The notes under the pieces were generated by a model that worked only from the letters and a program-made list of their open reading frames with translations, searched no databases and had not been told where the DNA came from. Position numbers and translations under genes: made by a program. Below, piece by piece: positions 24,702 to 34,220 of a DNA stretch of 64,000 nucleotides. This stretch comes from Paenibacillus dokdonensis (GTDB lineage Bacteria; Bacillota; Bacilli; Paenibacillales; Paenibacillaceae): assembly GCF_004916975.1 (NCBI RefSeq), contig NZ_STGQ01000002.1, positions 882,079 through 946,078 of the forward strand, written 5' to 3'. Positions within the stretch are counted from its first letter, which is position 1; every line of letters starts with the position of its first letter.

Positions 24702-25546
24702 CAGGAAAAGAACGCTACGAAAATATCGAGATTCCATCCCGCCTCTCTGGGGTTATTCATGAAGCCACGCAGCGGGGGCGCATCCATAAACGGAAAATGA
24801 GATGGCTTCGCGGCTCATCCACTCTCGTGGCTGCTTGTGCGGCTCTTATGATTACCGTTAACGTGCCGAGCGTAGCCATGGCTTTATCCGATATACCCAT
24901 CGTTGGTTCCATTGTAAAGGTGCTGCAGGTTGGCAGCGGGGGCGAGCGCACGGATGGCGTGTCCGTCACAACGACGGTTCAGGAAAATATGCTGAATATT
25001 CACTTCAACATCGATGGTGAACAGATCTCGAATGCTCCGGCCTACACGGTCGATCACAAGGAAGCACCGAATCGTCTGATCTTTACTTTTAATGGGGTCC
25101 GTAATCTTGATTTTGAGAAGCTGAAGCAGGATATCGGCGCCCTTTCGAATGTGAAGGATGTCTACAGTAATGTCATTCTGGATGATTCGGCGGTTCGCTT
25201 TGTGGTTGAGCTCAAGGATAACATCGATTATTCCGTGTCCGAGTACCAGAAGCCCGGGTTCATTCAGCTGAAGCTGTTTGGCGCAGCAGAGAAGGAGAAA
25301 ACGCATGAAGTCTTCTATGTTCGAAGCCAGGAAATGGAGCTTGGTGAGGTGCTGGGGATGCTCGATGAGCAGTATGCGGAGGATGGCAGCAATGTCATTA
25401 AAACAAAGAACGGTAAGTATGTCGTAGCGATGGGCGGTTTTGCGTCGCGCAGTGATGCAGAGGAACTTCTTCGTGAATTATCTGCCCGGGAGGATTACAG
25501 CGAGCCGCTTCATGTTGACAGCTGGATGAGCAATGGCAACCTGTAA
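24698..25546 (+). CDS. Membrane-anchored anti-sigma factor (DUF4179-like)
   Basis: 282 residues: short cytoplasmic N-terminal segment (YENIEIPSRLSGVIHEA, the sigma-binding part in such proteins), one transmembrane helix (~38-62), and an extracellular region. The C-terminal ~70 residues (VFYVRSQEMELGEV through KYVVAMGGFASRSDAEELL) resemble a SPOR fold, which in other proteins recognises denuded glycan strands. It would hold the sigma factor at the membrane until an envelope signal is sensed. Translationally coupled to the sigma gene. No target genes other than the operon itself can be proposed from the window. Confidence 0.8.
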   Translation: MTGKERYENIEIPSRLSGVIHEATQRGRIHKRKMRWLRGSSTLVAACAALMITVNVPSVAMALSDIPIVGSIVKVLQVGSGGERTDGVSVTTTVQENMLNIHFNIDGEQISNAPAYTVDHKEAPNRLIFTFNGVRNLDFEKLKQDIGALSNVKDVYSNVILDDSAVRFVVELKDNIDYSVSEYQKPGFIQLKLFGAAEKEKTHEVFYVRSQEMELGEVLGMLDEQYAEDGSNVIKTKNGKYVVAMGGFASRSDAEELLRELSAREDYSEPLHVDSWMSNGNL

Positions 25547-25573
25547 GCCAAACGAAACGGGTATATCATAAAC

Positions 25574-25623
25574 AATCCCCTCCGGTATGCAGCGTTTCGT
25601 TGCCCTACCGTGAGGGGATTATT
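25574..25623. terminator. Intrinsic terminator after anti-sigma gene
   Basis: AATCCCCTC/GAGGGGATT with an inner CGGTA/TACCG helix, then TATT. Lies between convergent genes. Confidence 0.75.
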
Positions 25624-25669
25624 CAGGTCTGTTAGAAAGGATGGATGTACAAGTCCGTGGTTTAGCGGG

Positions 25670-27211
25670 TTATTTCCCTTGATTCTTCTTCCACTCTTCG
25701 TTGGCTTGGTCTTGAATTTTCTGGCCGCCCTGCGCGTAATACTTTTGGACGAATTCGTCGAATTTGTCTAAAGACCAGACGCCTGTGACGATCTTGACGA
25801 AATATTCGGTCCAAAGTTTCTTCTCCAGGTCCGGATAATCCAGTTCAGCCGGAACGGTCTTCCAGAGCGCGTTTTTAACGACGGACGCTGCCGCCGTTTC
25901 CAGCCCGTCGCGTACGGATTCTTCCGCCCAACGGCGATCCGTCACCTGGATGAAGCGTACCGGATTAGAAAATCCCTTTTTGTAGAGATCCGCGTAGGAG
26001 GAGGTTTGCTTAATGAGATTTTTTTCTTTATCGATCGTATAATCGACGTTCTCCTCCCCGTAGGTCAGCAAGTTAACCCCACCGTTTTCGTTTTCGGAAA
26101 CCGACCAGTCCAGGAGCTGCATCAGCTTCTCGGGATGGGGCGTTTTGGCGCTAATGGCTCTCAAACCGCCGCCCGCATAAGGGTTGGCTTCCGGATAGCC
26201 GTTTAGGCCCTGAGGCCCTTTTGGCGGAGGGATCAGTTTCAGTACGGCGCTTGGGGATGCCTTGGCCAACGCCTCGGCAAAAGAGCTTCCTTTCGGATTG
26301 ACGTCAAAGGCCGGGCCTTCATAACTTCCGACCTTGGAATTGATGATTTTGGATTGGGCCTGGTTGCCTTCCATGACAGGGAACTCCGGATCAATTAATC
26401 CTTCTTTATACCAGGTTTGTAGAATGCTGAGCGTCTCTTTAGCCTCAGGGGTTGTGAATCCCTTTACGATTTTGCCGTCTTTTTCGATCCAATAGGATGG
26501 CGCAATGCCGAAGGCCCCGAATATGACGCTGAACTGGGAACCCTTGCTTCCGCTCATTCCGTAGGTATCCTTAATGCCATTACCATCGGGGTCCTTCTGA
26601 ACGAATGCTGTAAGAACGTCGTGAAGCTCGTCAAGCGTAGTCGGCTGCTTCAAGTTGAGTTTGTCCATCCAGTCCTGACGGATGATGAGTCCTGAGGTAT
26701 TCGGCGAGTTGAACGATTCGGGCCTTACGCCGAACGGGACAGCATATATTTTTCCGTCAAAGGTAACTCCCTCCCAGCGCTCTTTTGGAACCTGCTGCGT
26801 AATGTGCGGGGCTTTGGCCAGCAGGTCATCCAGCGGCATCACGAGTCCCTGATCGACAAACTGGGACAGCGTCGTGGGATTGACGCTGAAATAATCGGGC
26901 AGCTCGCCTGAGGAGGCAAGCAGATTTAGCTTCGTGTTATATTCGTCACCGCTCAGCAGCGTTACTTGATAATCCACATCTGTAATGCCTGCCTTGTTCA
27001 TCAAGGCAATGATTTTGGGCTTTGCTTCTCCGCCGTTTCCGGGATACTCCGGAATGCCGTTGTCAAAGAACATGTTAAACGTACTGGTTTGCTTGTCCCC
27101 ATTGGAGGAAGCCTCGCCGGCTTCGCCGTTTCCACCCTGCGATCCGCATGCCGACAGTAGGAGCAGGCTGCCGACAAGAAGGATAGAGCCCCATTGTTTG
27201 ACTTTGATCAT
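25670..27211 (-). CDS. Extracellular solute-binding lipoprotein of oligosaccharide ABC transporter
   Basis: 513 residues; signal peptide with lipobox LLSAC (Cys ~21), then a family-1 solute-binding fold in the LipO-like class of Paenibacillus (INSKVGSYEGPAFD, DPDGNGIKDTYGMSGS as calcium-like loop, C-terminal WKKNQGK). It lies downstream of two permease genes and an AraC-type regulator, and lacks its own ATPase gene, as is usual since a shared MsmX-type ATPase serves these systems. Ribosome binding site GGGGGGA. The ligand is probably an oligosaccharide; the sugar is not readable. Confidence 0.9.
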   Translation of the reverse strand: MIKVKQWGSILLVGSLLLLSACGSQGGNGEAGEASSNGDKQTSTFNMFFDNGIPEYPGNGGEAKPKIIALMNKAGITDVDYQVTLLSGDEYNTKLNLLASSGELPDYFSVNPTTLSQFVDQGLVMPLDDLLAKAPHITQQVPKERWEGVTFDGKIYAVPFGVRPESFNSPNTSGLIIRQDWMDKLNLKQPTTLDELHDVLTAFVQKDPDGNGIKDTYGMSGSKGSQFSVIFGAFGIAPSYWIEKDGKIVKGFTTPEAKETLSILQTWYKEGLIDPEFPVMEGNQAQSKIINSKVGSYEGPAFDVNPKGSSFAEALAKASPSAVLKLIPPPKGPQGLNGYPEANPYAGGGLRAISAKTPHPEKLMQLLDWSVSENENGGVNLLTYGEENVDYTIDKEKNLIKQTSSYADLYKKGFSNPVRFIQVTDRRWAEESVRDGLETAAASVVKNALWKTVPAELDYPDLEKKLWTEYFVKIVTGVWSLDKFDEFVQKYYAQGGQKIQDQANEEWKKNQGK

Positions 27212-27238
27212 TTTTTAAATTCCCCCCAAACATAATTT

Positions 27239-28105
27239 TCAGGCTTTGACGGAGCCGAGCATGGTACCCTTCATGAAGTGTTTTTGCAGGAATGGATACG
27301 TAAGCAATATCGGAATGATGGTTACGATAATCGTGGCCGCGATGACGGTCTCCGTGGACGAATCGGTATATTGTCCTGACTCGGCCATTAATTGCTGGCC
27401 GGCAATGATTTGTTTTAACAATATGGGCAGCGTATACAAGGATTTGTCGTTCAAATAAATCAAGGCCTGCATGAAGTTATTCCATAATGCCACGCATTCC
27501 CACAGGGCGATGGTTGCCAATACAGGCTTGCACAGGGGAAGGATGATCGTGAAAAATATCCTTAGCGGATTGGCCCCGTCCATCGTTGCCGATTCCTCCA
27601 CCTCTTCGGGGATCGTCCGCATAAAACTCTGCATGACGATGACGTTGAACGCAGAGATCATGCCAGGGAGGATCAGCGCCCATAGGGAGTTTATCAATCC
27701 GAGACTTTTCACCAGCATATATGTCGGAATCATCCCGCCACCGAACAGCATCGTGAACAAAATAAGAAACGTCACAAGCTTCCCTCCGGGAAGGCCGCGT
27801 TTGTTTAGCGGATAAGCGGTCATGGCCGTGAGCAGAACATGAAGACAGGTGCCGGCGGCTGCCACGGTAATGCTGTTACGGTAAGCCAGCCATATGTAGC
27901 TGGAGCTGAACACGACGCGGTAGGCCTCCCAAGTCCACTCGCGCGGCCAGAAGATTAATCCGCCCTTCAGCGCGCCGGCGGAGGAACTGAATGATATGGA
28001 AGCTTCATACCAAAGCGGGTATAGCGTTGCCAAGCTGAATATCACGATCAGCGTTGCGTTGCCAATCTGAAACAATCGGTCACCGAATCCAGTGCGTATT
28101 TTCAT
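27239..28105 (-). CDS. Carbohydrate ABC transporter permease (YtcP/AraQ-like)
   Basis: 288 residues with six transmembrane helices; EAA motif EEVEESATMDGANPLRIFFT is near the middle and the C-terminus ends FLQKHFMKGTMLGSVK, typical of the second permease of polysaccharide transporters. Start: ATG 28105, 8 nt after GGTGAGGG; an ATG six codons upstream (28123) overlaps the previous stop and has a weaker GGGG site, so it remains possible. Confidence 0.9.
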   Translation of the reverse strand: MKIRTGFGDRLFQIGNATLIVIFSLATLYPLWYEASISFSSSAGALKGGLIFWPREWTWEAYRVVFSSSYIWLAYRNSITVAAAGTCLHVLLTAMTAYPLNKRGLPGGKLVTFLILFTMLFGGGMIPTYMLVKSLGLINSLWALILPGMISAFNVIVMQSFMRTIPEEVEESATMDGANPLRIFFTIILPLCKPVLATIALWECVALWNNFMQALIYLNDKSLYTLPILLKQIIAGQQLMAESGQYTDSSTETVIAATIIVTIIPILLTYPFLQKHFMKGTMLGSVKA

Positions 28106-28116
28106 CGATTTATCCC

Positions 28117-29058
28117 TCACCATAATCCCCGTTCGCCCATGCGTCTAACGAGCCAATTCGTAAAGAGCAGCAGCAAGAGACCTACGACGGATTGGAACAG
28201 GCCTGCAGCGGAGGCAAACGAATATCTGCCCATGGTGAGGCCCAGCCGGTACACATAGGTATCCAGAACGTCAGACACTTCGTAGACGAGAGGATTATAC
28301 ATAATGTAAATTTGATCGAAGCCTGCATTCAGAATGGAGCCTGTTCGCAATATAAGGAGAATAACGATCGTAGGCATGATGCTTGGTATCGTGATGTGCA
28401 TAATAAGCTTGAGGCGATTGGCTCCGTCCATTTTTGCCGCTTCATATAATTCGGGATTAATGCCGGCCATGGCGGCCAAATAAATGACGGTTCCCCAGCC
28501 GATCTCTTTCCACATTTCCGAACCGACCAGAAATCCCCGGAACGTATCCGGGTTCATTAGCGGCGATGTCGTGATACTGAATAACTTCAGAATCCCGGTA
28601 TCTACGGAAAATAACGAGAATAATATGCCGCCAAGAACGACCCACGATAAAAAGTGCGGAAAATAGACGATTGTTTGTACGACCCGCTTGAAGACCCGGT
28701 TAACGATCTCATTGAGCATGAGCGCAAGCAGAATGGGGGCCGGAAAATTAAACACGAGCTTATAGAAGCTGATGAGAATCGTATTTTTCAGGGCTACCCA
28801 GAAATCTGGAGAATCAAACAGGATTCGGAACCACTTTAAGCCCACCCATGGACTTGAAAATATGCCTCCGGTTACCTTGAAATCCTGAAATGCGATCAAT
28901 ATGCCGCCCATGGGCAAATACTTAAACACAATGAAATAGATCAGACCCGGCAGCAGCAGTACATAATAGTACTTGTATTTGTTGAAGGATTTCACCAATG
29001 ACGGTTTGACGTCCCGCAGCTTGCGCTCCTGATTCATCTTCTGAATCCCGATTCCCAT
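28117..29058 (-). CDS. Carbohydrate ABC transporter permease (LplB-like)
   Basis: 313 residues, six transmembrane helices; starts with a basic region, then YKYYYVLLLPGLIYFIVFKY and YLPMGGILIAFQDFK, the LplB signature, and an EAA loop ELYEAAKMDGANRLKLIMHI. It pairs with the following permease to form the channel. Start: ATG 29058, 6 nt after GAGGAGG; the longer frame upstream lacks a ribosome binding site. First gene of the transport operon, 150 bp downstream of its regulator gene. Confidence 0.9.
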   Translation of the reverse strand: MGIGIQKMNQERKLRDVKPSLVKSFNKYKYYYVLLLPGLIYFIVFKYLPMGGILIAFQDFKVTGGIFSSPWVGLKWFRILFDSPDFWVALKNTILISFYKLVFNFPAPILLALMLNEIVNRVFKRVVQTIVYFPHFLSWVVLGGILFSLFSVDTGILKLFSITTSPLMNPDTFRGFLVGSEMWKEIGWGTVIYLAAMAGINPELYEAAKMDGANRLKLIMHITIPSIMPTIVILLILRTGSILNAGFDQIYIMYNPLVYEVSDVLDTYVYRLGLTMGRYSFASAAGLFQSVVGLLLLLFTNWLVRRMGERGLW

Positions 29059-29186
29059 GCATTTCCTCCTCTCCGATAAGGTGTTGGCCACAATAAATGT
29101 GTGCGCTTTCATCCTATACCGGAGACCGATTCGGCGGAATCCTCACTTTCGCGTAATGATGCGATATTTATGATGAAATTCAGGCG

Positions 29187-29200
29187 GAAATCATGATTTC
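29187..29200. promoter_or_regulatory. Perfect 14-bp palindrome before transporter operon
   Basis: GAAATCATGATTTC lies between the AraC-type regulator stop and the first permease. A related TGATGAAATT is 16 bp away. It may be an operator; AraC proteins usually bind direct repeats, so this is only a candidate. Confidence 0.35.
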
Positions 29201-29210
29201 ATTATGGATA

Positions 29211-31520
29211 TCAGGATTTAAATAAGTTTTTGCGGTATTCCCCTGGGGTGACGCCTTCGTATTTTTTGAAAAAACGGATGAAGCTCTGCACGTCATTGTA
29301 ACCGACCGATTGGCTGATGCACTGAAGTGAATCGTGACGATTGGCCAGCCTTTCCTTGCTTTTCGATAATCGGTATTCAGTCAAATATTCAAGCATCGAC
29401 CGGCCCATCTCCGCCTTGAATGTGCGACTGAGGTGTCCGCTGCTGATCCCGACATGCTCGGCGATATCGGTTATCGAAATATTTTCCGCGTACTTTTCCT
29501 CCATGTAGGTTATCGCCTCGGATACGTAGAGATTAATTACCGGCCGTTCTTGAATAGATTGCATCGCTTCCACAATGCGGACCATCCGGATCGTCATAAA
29601 TCGGTGCAGCTCTTCGTTGTTTTGGCAGTTATGCAGCTCGAACAGCTCGAAACCTTCATTTAGGCTCTCCAAATCATAGCCTTCGCGAATCAGCTCGTTC
29701 ATAACGCCTCCCATCAAGGCCATGACCATGCTTTGCAGCTTTTCGTGCGGATATTTGGAGTTGTAAATATAACGTTGGAACAAATTGTTGATGCCTTCTT
29801 CTATTTTGGCTAGGTCCAGGGAAGTGATGGAATGGATGAGCTGCTTTTGAAACGAAATGGGGTATACGAATTTTGGGTTCGTCTGGCGGGCATGCACGAA
29901 GATGACGTCCCTGCTGTTCATGACGGCTTTATAATTCAAAACGCTTTGAATTCTTCCGTAAGAGATGTGAAGTCCGGCTGGAGGGCAAATATCGCCTACA
30001 CATAGCCGGAGCGTCATGTGCAGCTGTTCCTGGATCATGGCGCTCATTTCCGAGTAGCATTCCCTGACGGTCTCTTTCAGGTCTTCCTCATGCTGTAAGG
30101 GGCTTATATTCACGATAAAACCCAGCTTGCTTCCGCTTAATATCGTCCCTTCCGCCTGCATATGCAGCTTTAACGTATCCGAGATCATGCTGAACAGAAC
30201 GAGCGTCGTCTGCGGGTTATCCGAATCGTTCGCGACCGGCGGCTCGGGCCCATCCAATACTGCGACGATGACCATGTAATCCGGATGGGGGAAGGAGATG
30301 CCTGCCTGTTCCAGCATCATGGGAATCGATTCTTTGTCGGATATGTTGCCCCGCAGTATATCGGCGATCAGGTAATTGCGAATAATCGGTTCGTTCTCTC
30401 GAATCGTATGTATCATATTGCGGATAGCGCTGTTCACAATGGTTACTTCATCACTCATTTGCCGGCTGCCGGATGTGGATCGCAGCAGCTTGTCCGAAGT
30501 ATGCGACAATGCAGCAAGCACTTTTTTCCAAGGATTGTACATGAGCGCGGCGAACAGGTACGATATCGCGAGGCCGACGAAACATACAAACAGCAGGATG
30601 AGCAGCAGGCGGGACAGCTTGTCAAACAGTTTGGACTCATAATCGGAATAAGGAACGAGATTAATAACCTTCCAGTCGTTCAAAGGAATCGTATGAATAT
30701 GGGCGAAGTACAATTCGTCGTTCCAACGAATTTTGCTTGCCGGCGTTCCTGGTACACCTGCCGTGCTTTGCATCGCCAACTGGCTGAGATTGCCACTGTC
30801 TTCTGATCGGCTCGAAGAAATGGGCGAGCCGCTGCTGTCCATAATTAGAATATGGCTGTCGTTACCCCCGTTCATATTGCTTAGTGTTTGGAGGAACATG
30901 GATTTCGGAATATTCAGCACAAGCGTGCCGAGTGGCTTGGAAGAGGTTACCGGGACCGATTTGTAAAAGGTGATCCACTCGCCAAAATCAAGTGCTTTGG
31001 CGCTCGGATTGGGGTTGGCAGGAGCCTGTCGCACTTTGTACCATAACGATTCACCGGTATGGGAGCGTACTTCTTTCATGACATCCTGATCATAGAAGGA
31101 GAGGGCATCGAAAAGCCCCTCATTGGTGGTCAGCATCTTCCCGTTTTGCGACACATAAAGATAGGCCGACTCAAACAGAGAATTCGAAACGATCTGGGTG
31201 CGAAGCTGTTCCTTTAATTGATAATAATCATACATCGTGAACGTATCCGGCTGCTTCAACAAATTATTGATGTCCGGCAGGAAAGATAGCTGTAAGGAGA
31301 AACCGTTGATCTGGTTGATAATCGTCTCGACGTTCGCGGATACCCGCTGCATGCTCGCATTTGAGGATTCCTCCATTTGAGAGAGCAAATCTTCCTTTAG
31401 CGTATAGGCATAAACAGCCAAAATAAGAAGGGATGGAATAAGAATCGTCGCCATATAGGAAAGCAGCATTTTACGGAACAGAGAACGGCTGAATCCGAGT
31501 TTGTTTGTAATCCCTTTCAA
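29211..31520 (-). CDS. Membrane-anchored AraC-family regulator with extracellular sensor
   Basis: 769 residues: TM helix 1 (~15-38), a Cache-like extracellular domain (~40-300), TM helix 2 (~305-330), a cytoplasmic linker, and a C-terminal AraC double helix-turn-helix (~665-765; SITDIAEHVGISSGHLSRTF and ISQSVGYNDVQSFIRFFKK). It joins sensing and DNA binding in one polypeptide, without kinase or receiver domains. It sits upstream of an oligosaccharide transporter in the same direction and is likely its activator. Start: TTG at 31520, 10 nt after AAAAGGAGG. Confidence 0.9.
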   Translation of the reverse strand: MKGITNKLGFSRSLFRKMLLSYMATILIPSLLILAVYAYTLKEDLLSQMEESSNASMQRVSANVETIINQINGFSLQLSFLPDINNLLKQPDTFTMYDYYQLKEQLRTQIVSNSLFESAYLYVSQNGKMLTTNEGLFDALSFYDQDVMKEVRSHTGESLWYKVRQAPANPNPSAKALDFGEWITFYKSVPVTSSKPLGTLVLNIPKSMFLQTLSNMNGGNDSHILIMDSSGSPISSSRSEDSGNLSQLAMQSTAGVPGTPASKIRWNDELYFAHIHTIPLNDWKVINLVPYSDYESKLFDKLSRLLLILLFVCFVGLAISYLFAALMYNPWKKVLAALSHTSDKLLRSTSGSRQMSDEVTIVNSAIRNMIHTIRENEPIIRNYLIADILRGNISDKESIPMMLEQAGISFPHPDYMVIVAVLDGPEPPVANDSDNPQTTLVLFSMISDTLKLHMQAEGTILSGSKLGFIVNISPLQHEEDLKETVRECYSEMSAMIQEQLHMTLRLCVGDICPPAGLHISYGRIQSVLNYKAVMNSRDVIFVHARQTNPKFVYPISFQKQLIHSITSLDLAKIEEGINNLFQRYIYNSKYPHEKLQSMVMALMGGVMNELIREGYDLESLNEGFELFELHNCQNNEELHRFMTIRMVRIVEAMQSIQERPVINLYVSEAITYMEEKYAENISITDIAEHVGISSGHLSRTFKAEMGRSMLEYLTEYRLSKSKERLANRHDSLQCISQSVGYNDVQSFIRFFKKYEGVTPGEYRKNLFKS

Positions 31521-31687
31521 ATTGCTATATCCTCCTTTTCTATATTTAGGTGGTTCCTGGTCGTTATGGTTGGTATTAGTTTACAAGATTTCGGGTTTTG
31601 TTGAAAAGACCTTGTTGAAGTGAAGAGCCGAGATGCAGGATGGGAAGAGGAGCCCTTGATTCGCAAAAAAACCTCTTGGAACTGAAT

Positions 31688-32266
31688 TGGGACTGGCCCC
31701 TTTTGTGAGACAGGGATCAAAACACCTTGCAAGTTTAAGCAGCCAGTTGTCGATATTGTATCGGCGACTGGTTATTTGATTTTGTTTGAATGCGAATTGA
31801 GTTATAATAGCTAATGTAATCTCGAACGGTCTGTTCAACGATAGCCGTCGTTGTGCAGGTTAGCCCTTCGAGATAGAACGTTTCAGACTTTAGTGTGGAA
31901 TGGAACGATTCGATGGGGCATTATCAGCGGGCGTTCCCTTGCGGGATGCTCATGGTTATGCCTTTTCTTTTTACAGCCTCTTGTTATGCTTGAGACGTGT
32001 ACACGCTGCCCTGATCACTGTGTAACATTATACCTTGCTGATCTGGAAGCTGATTTAGCGTATCTAAAACAAAGGATGTATCTTGTGTATCTGCAATATT
32101 GTAAGCGACAATCTCTCCGTTGTACAAATCTAAAATGCTCGATAAGTACAACTTCTTATTACCAAATGGCAAATAAGTAATTATCCATCACTAATTTTTG
32201 CATGGATCCAGTTGCTTGAAATTGTCGCTTGAGCAGATGTTCCGCGACTTGTGCAGGCTGAGCTAT
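31688..32266 (-). mobile_element. Decayed IS3-family (IS150-like) insertion sequence, 3' half of transposase
   Basis: The minus strand encodes pieces of an OrfB integrase: PFGNKKLYLSSILDLYNG, then LHSDQGSVYTSQA (catalytic-core region), and in another frame SFHSTLKSETFYLEG and QTVRDYISYYNSIR ending near SPIQYRQLA. Frameshifts and deletions separate the pieces, so no active transposase is possible. TGGGACTGGCCCC at about 31688 resembles an IS3-family terminal repeat and marks the right end; the 5' half and left end are missing. The element abuts the AraC fragment at 32273. Confidence 0.85.
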
Positions 32267-32272
32267 TGGGGG

Positions 32273-32865
32273 TGTATCCCATGTACCGGCCGATCCACCG
32301 CATGGTGAATTTGTTCCAAGAAGGCAAAGGCTGGACGAGGAAGGAGAATAACGTGCTCAAATATATCAAGGGAAAATGGCGCCTGTACCGCTCCGTGAGC
32401 GAAACGCTGCTGAGCAGCCTGAACCAGTCCATCCCGAAGATTCGGGAAGCGCCGATCAATCAGCTCTTATCCGGGCAGGCGGCCCATCTGATGGAATATG
32501 AGCTGGTTGAGAAGCTGCAGGGCCTGCAGCTGAAAGCATTACGGGACTCGCAGACCTGCATCGGATGGTTCCATGCCAGCATCATCAAGCTGTATATCGA
32601 GGTGCTGGATAAGAGCTATCATCAGATCATCCGAAGAATCAACGATAATTACATGAGCGATCCGTCGCTGAAAACGTTCGCCATGGAAGCCGATGTGAGC
32701 GCGTCCCAGCTGAGCAAGGCTTTCAGGCAGATGACTGGCTCCAATTACATCCATTACTTGACTCCGGTCAAAATGAGCCACTGTAAACAGCTGCTCGTGA
32801 CCACGGACATGAAAATCAGCGAGATCGCCACGCATACCAAGCTCGATTCGACCTGGGGCATCCGA
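32273..32865 (+). pseudogene. Fragment of an AraC-family regulator, truncated at both ends
   Basis: The frame encodes a linker region (MYRPIHRMVNLFQEGKGWTR) and most of an AraC DNA-binding domain (INDNYMSDPSLKTFAMEADV, then SASQLSKAFRQMTGSNYIHYL and KISEIATHTK), but the second helix-turn-helix stops after about 'ATHTKLDST', where unrelated sequence begins. The start is cut by the IS remnant. It resembles the large AraC regulators elsewhere in the window, so it is likely the remains of another transporter regulator. Confidence 0.8.
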
Positions 32866-32986
32866 TTGGATGTTCTTTTTTTTGTCTTGGCGGCATAGAA
32901 TGGACATCGCCTCGGTTGTCCATGTGCTTAGACAGCAAGGGTTGATCAATGTTACAATGATGACTTCAAATTTTGGGGGTGTCACC

Positions 32987-34105
32987 ATGAAAATTTGGGA
33001 ATGGGCAGGGGATGTTTACCACCAGATCCGGTGGATGGACATGTTGATCGCCTTCGGTATTATGTTCGTTTTTTTCATCATAAACCGGCTGTTGGTTACA
33101 TATGTTTTCGCGTTTATTAACAAAAAGTTTAAAGCGGGCGAGCAGACGCTGATGTGGAGGCAGGCCTTTGAGAAGCCGCTGCGGCTGTTTATTGTGCTGC
33201 TTGGCGTGTATCTGGGCTTGAACTATCTTTTGCCGCCGCTCTGGCTCACTGCAATCATGCTGGACCGGTGGTTCCGGAGTGCGGTGATTATCCTGGTTGG
33301 ATGGGGGCTGTTGGTTTTATCCAATCAATCCTCCTTTTTGCTGGAGGAAATCAGCAAGAAGATCCGGCTCGATGATTCCAGCATGCTGATTCCGTTCTTA
33401 TCCAAGGTGCTGCGGTTTGTTGTATTTGTACTGATCATCACTTTGGTCGCATCCGAGTGGGGGTTCAGCATCAACGGTGTGGTTGCAGGTATGGGGCTGG
33501 GCAGTTTGGCGCTCGCGCTGGCGGCCAAGGACACGCTCGGCAATATCATCGGGGGGATCGTCATCATCCTGGAGAAGCCATTTTCCAAAGGAGACTGGAT
33601 ACTCACGCCGAGCGTAGAAGGATTCGTGGATGATATCACCTTCCGGAGCACAAAAATCCGCACCTTTGCGGACGCCTTGGTCACGGTGCCTAATGCCACA
33701 CTTTCAGGTCAGCCGATTACGAACTGGAGCCGGATGGGCAAGCGCAGGATCAATTTCACCCTGAACGTGGCGCTTGATTCAGACCGTCTGCGGCTGGCAG
33801 CAGCTACGGAGCGTCTGGAACGGATGCTAAGGGAAGATGAAAAAATGGATCCGGCGACGATTATGGTCAAGTTTACGGAGTTTCAGGAGAGCAGTCTCGG
33901 CATCATGTTCTACTTTTTTACCAAAACGACCGTGTGGGCGGAGTACCTAAAGACGCGGCAGGAAGTGAATTTGATGGTGCTTGAGGTGCTGGAGGAAGAA
34001 GGAATTCGGCTGGCATACCCGTCGCAGCGTGTGCTGCTCGAAAAGATGGGGGAAGAGGACGGTGAATACAAGACTCTTCAATCCTATTCCAATGCGGAAT
34101 ATTGA
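32987..34105 (+). CDS. MscS-family mechanosensitive ion channel
   Basis: 372 residues with four to five transmembrane helices; the pore-lining helix and following beta-domain are marked by GLGSLALALAAKDTLGN and IGGIVIILEKPFSKGDWI, then VEDIT-like VDDITFRSTKIRTFADALV and VPNATLSGQPITNWSR. It opens on membrane tension during hypo-osmotic shock and releases solutes. Start: ATG 32987, 5 nt after GGGGGTG; upstream in-frame codons come from the debris region. Single gene. Confidence 0.92.
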   Translation: MKIWEWAGDVYHQIRWMDMLIAFGIMFVFFIINRLLVTYVFAFINKKFKAGEQTLMWRQAFEKPLRLFIVLLGVYLGLNYLLPPLWLTAIMLDRWFRSAVIILVGWGLLVLSNQSSFLLEEISKKIRLDDSSMLIPFLSKVLRFVVFVLIITLVASEWGFSINGVVAGMGLGSLALALAAKDTLGNIIGGIVIILEKPFSKGDWILTPSVEGFVDDITFRSTKIRTFADALVTVPNATLSGQPITNWSRMGKRRINFTLNVALDSDRLRLAAATERLERMLREDEKMDPATIMVKFTEFQESSLGIMFYFFTKTTVWAEYLKTRQEVNLMVLEVLEEEGIRLAYPSQRVLLEKMGEEDGEYKTLQSYSNAEY

Positions 34106-34127
34106 ATATAGGTCAGACCGTATTAAA

Positions 34128-34163
34128 AGCAGCCCCCGGCGCATGAATGCACCGGGGGCTGCT
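34128..34163. terminator. Strong GC hairpin between mscS-type gene and udk
   Basis: AGCAGCCCCCGG pairs with CCGGGGGCTGCT (12 bp). There is no T run on the + strand, whereas TTTTAA follows it on the minus strand, so it is better placed to end udk transcription. Confidence 0.65.
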
Positions 34164-34220
34164 GTATGCCTATACGTATCCGCTGGCTGCGTGATGCAAA
34201 CAGGGCTTAGTAATCAGGGC

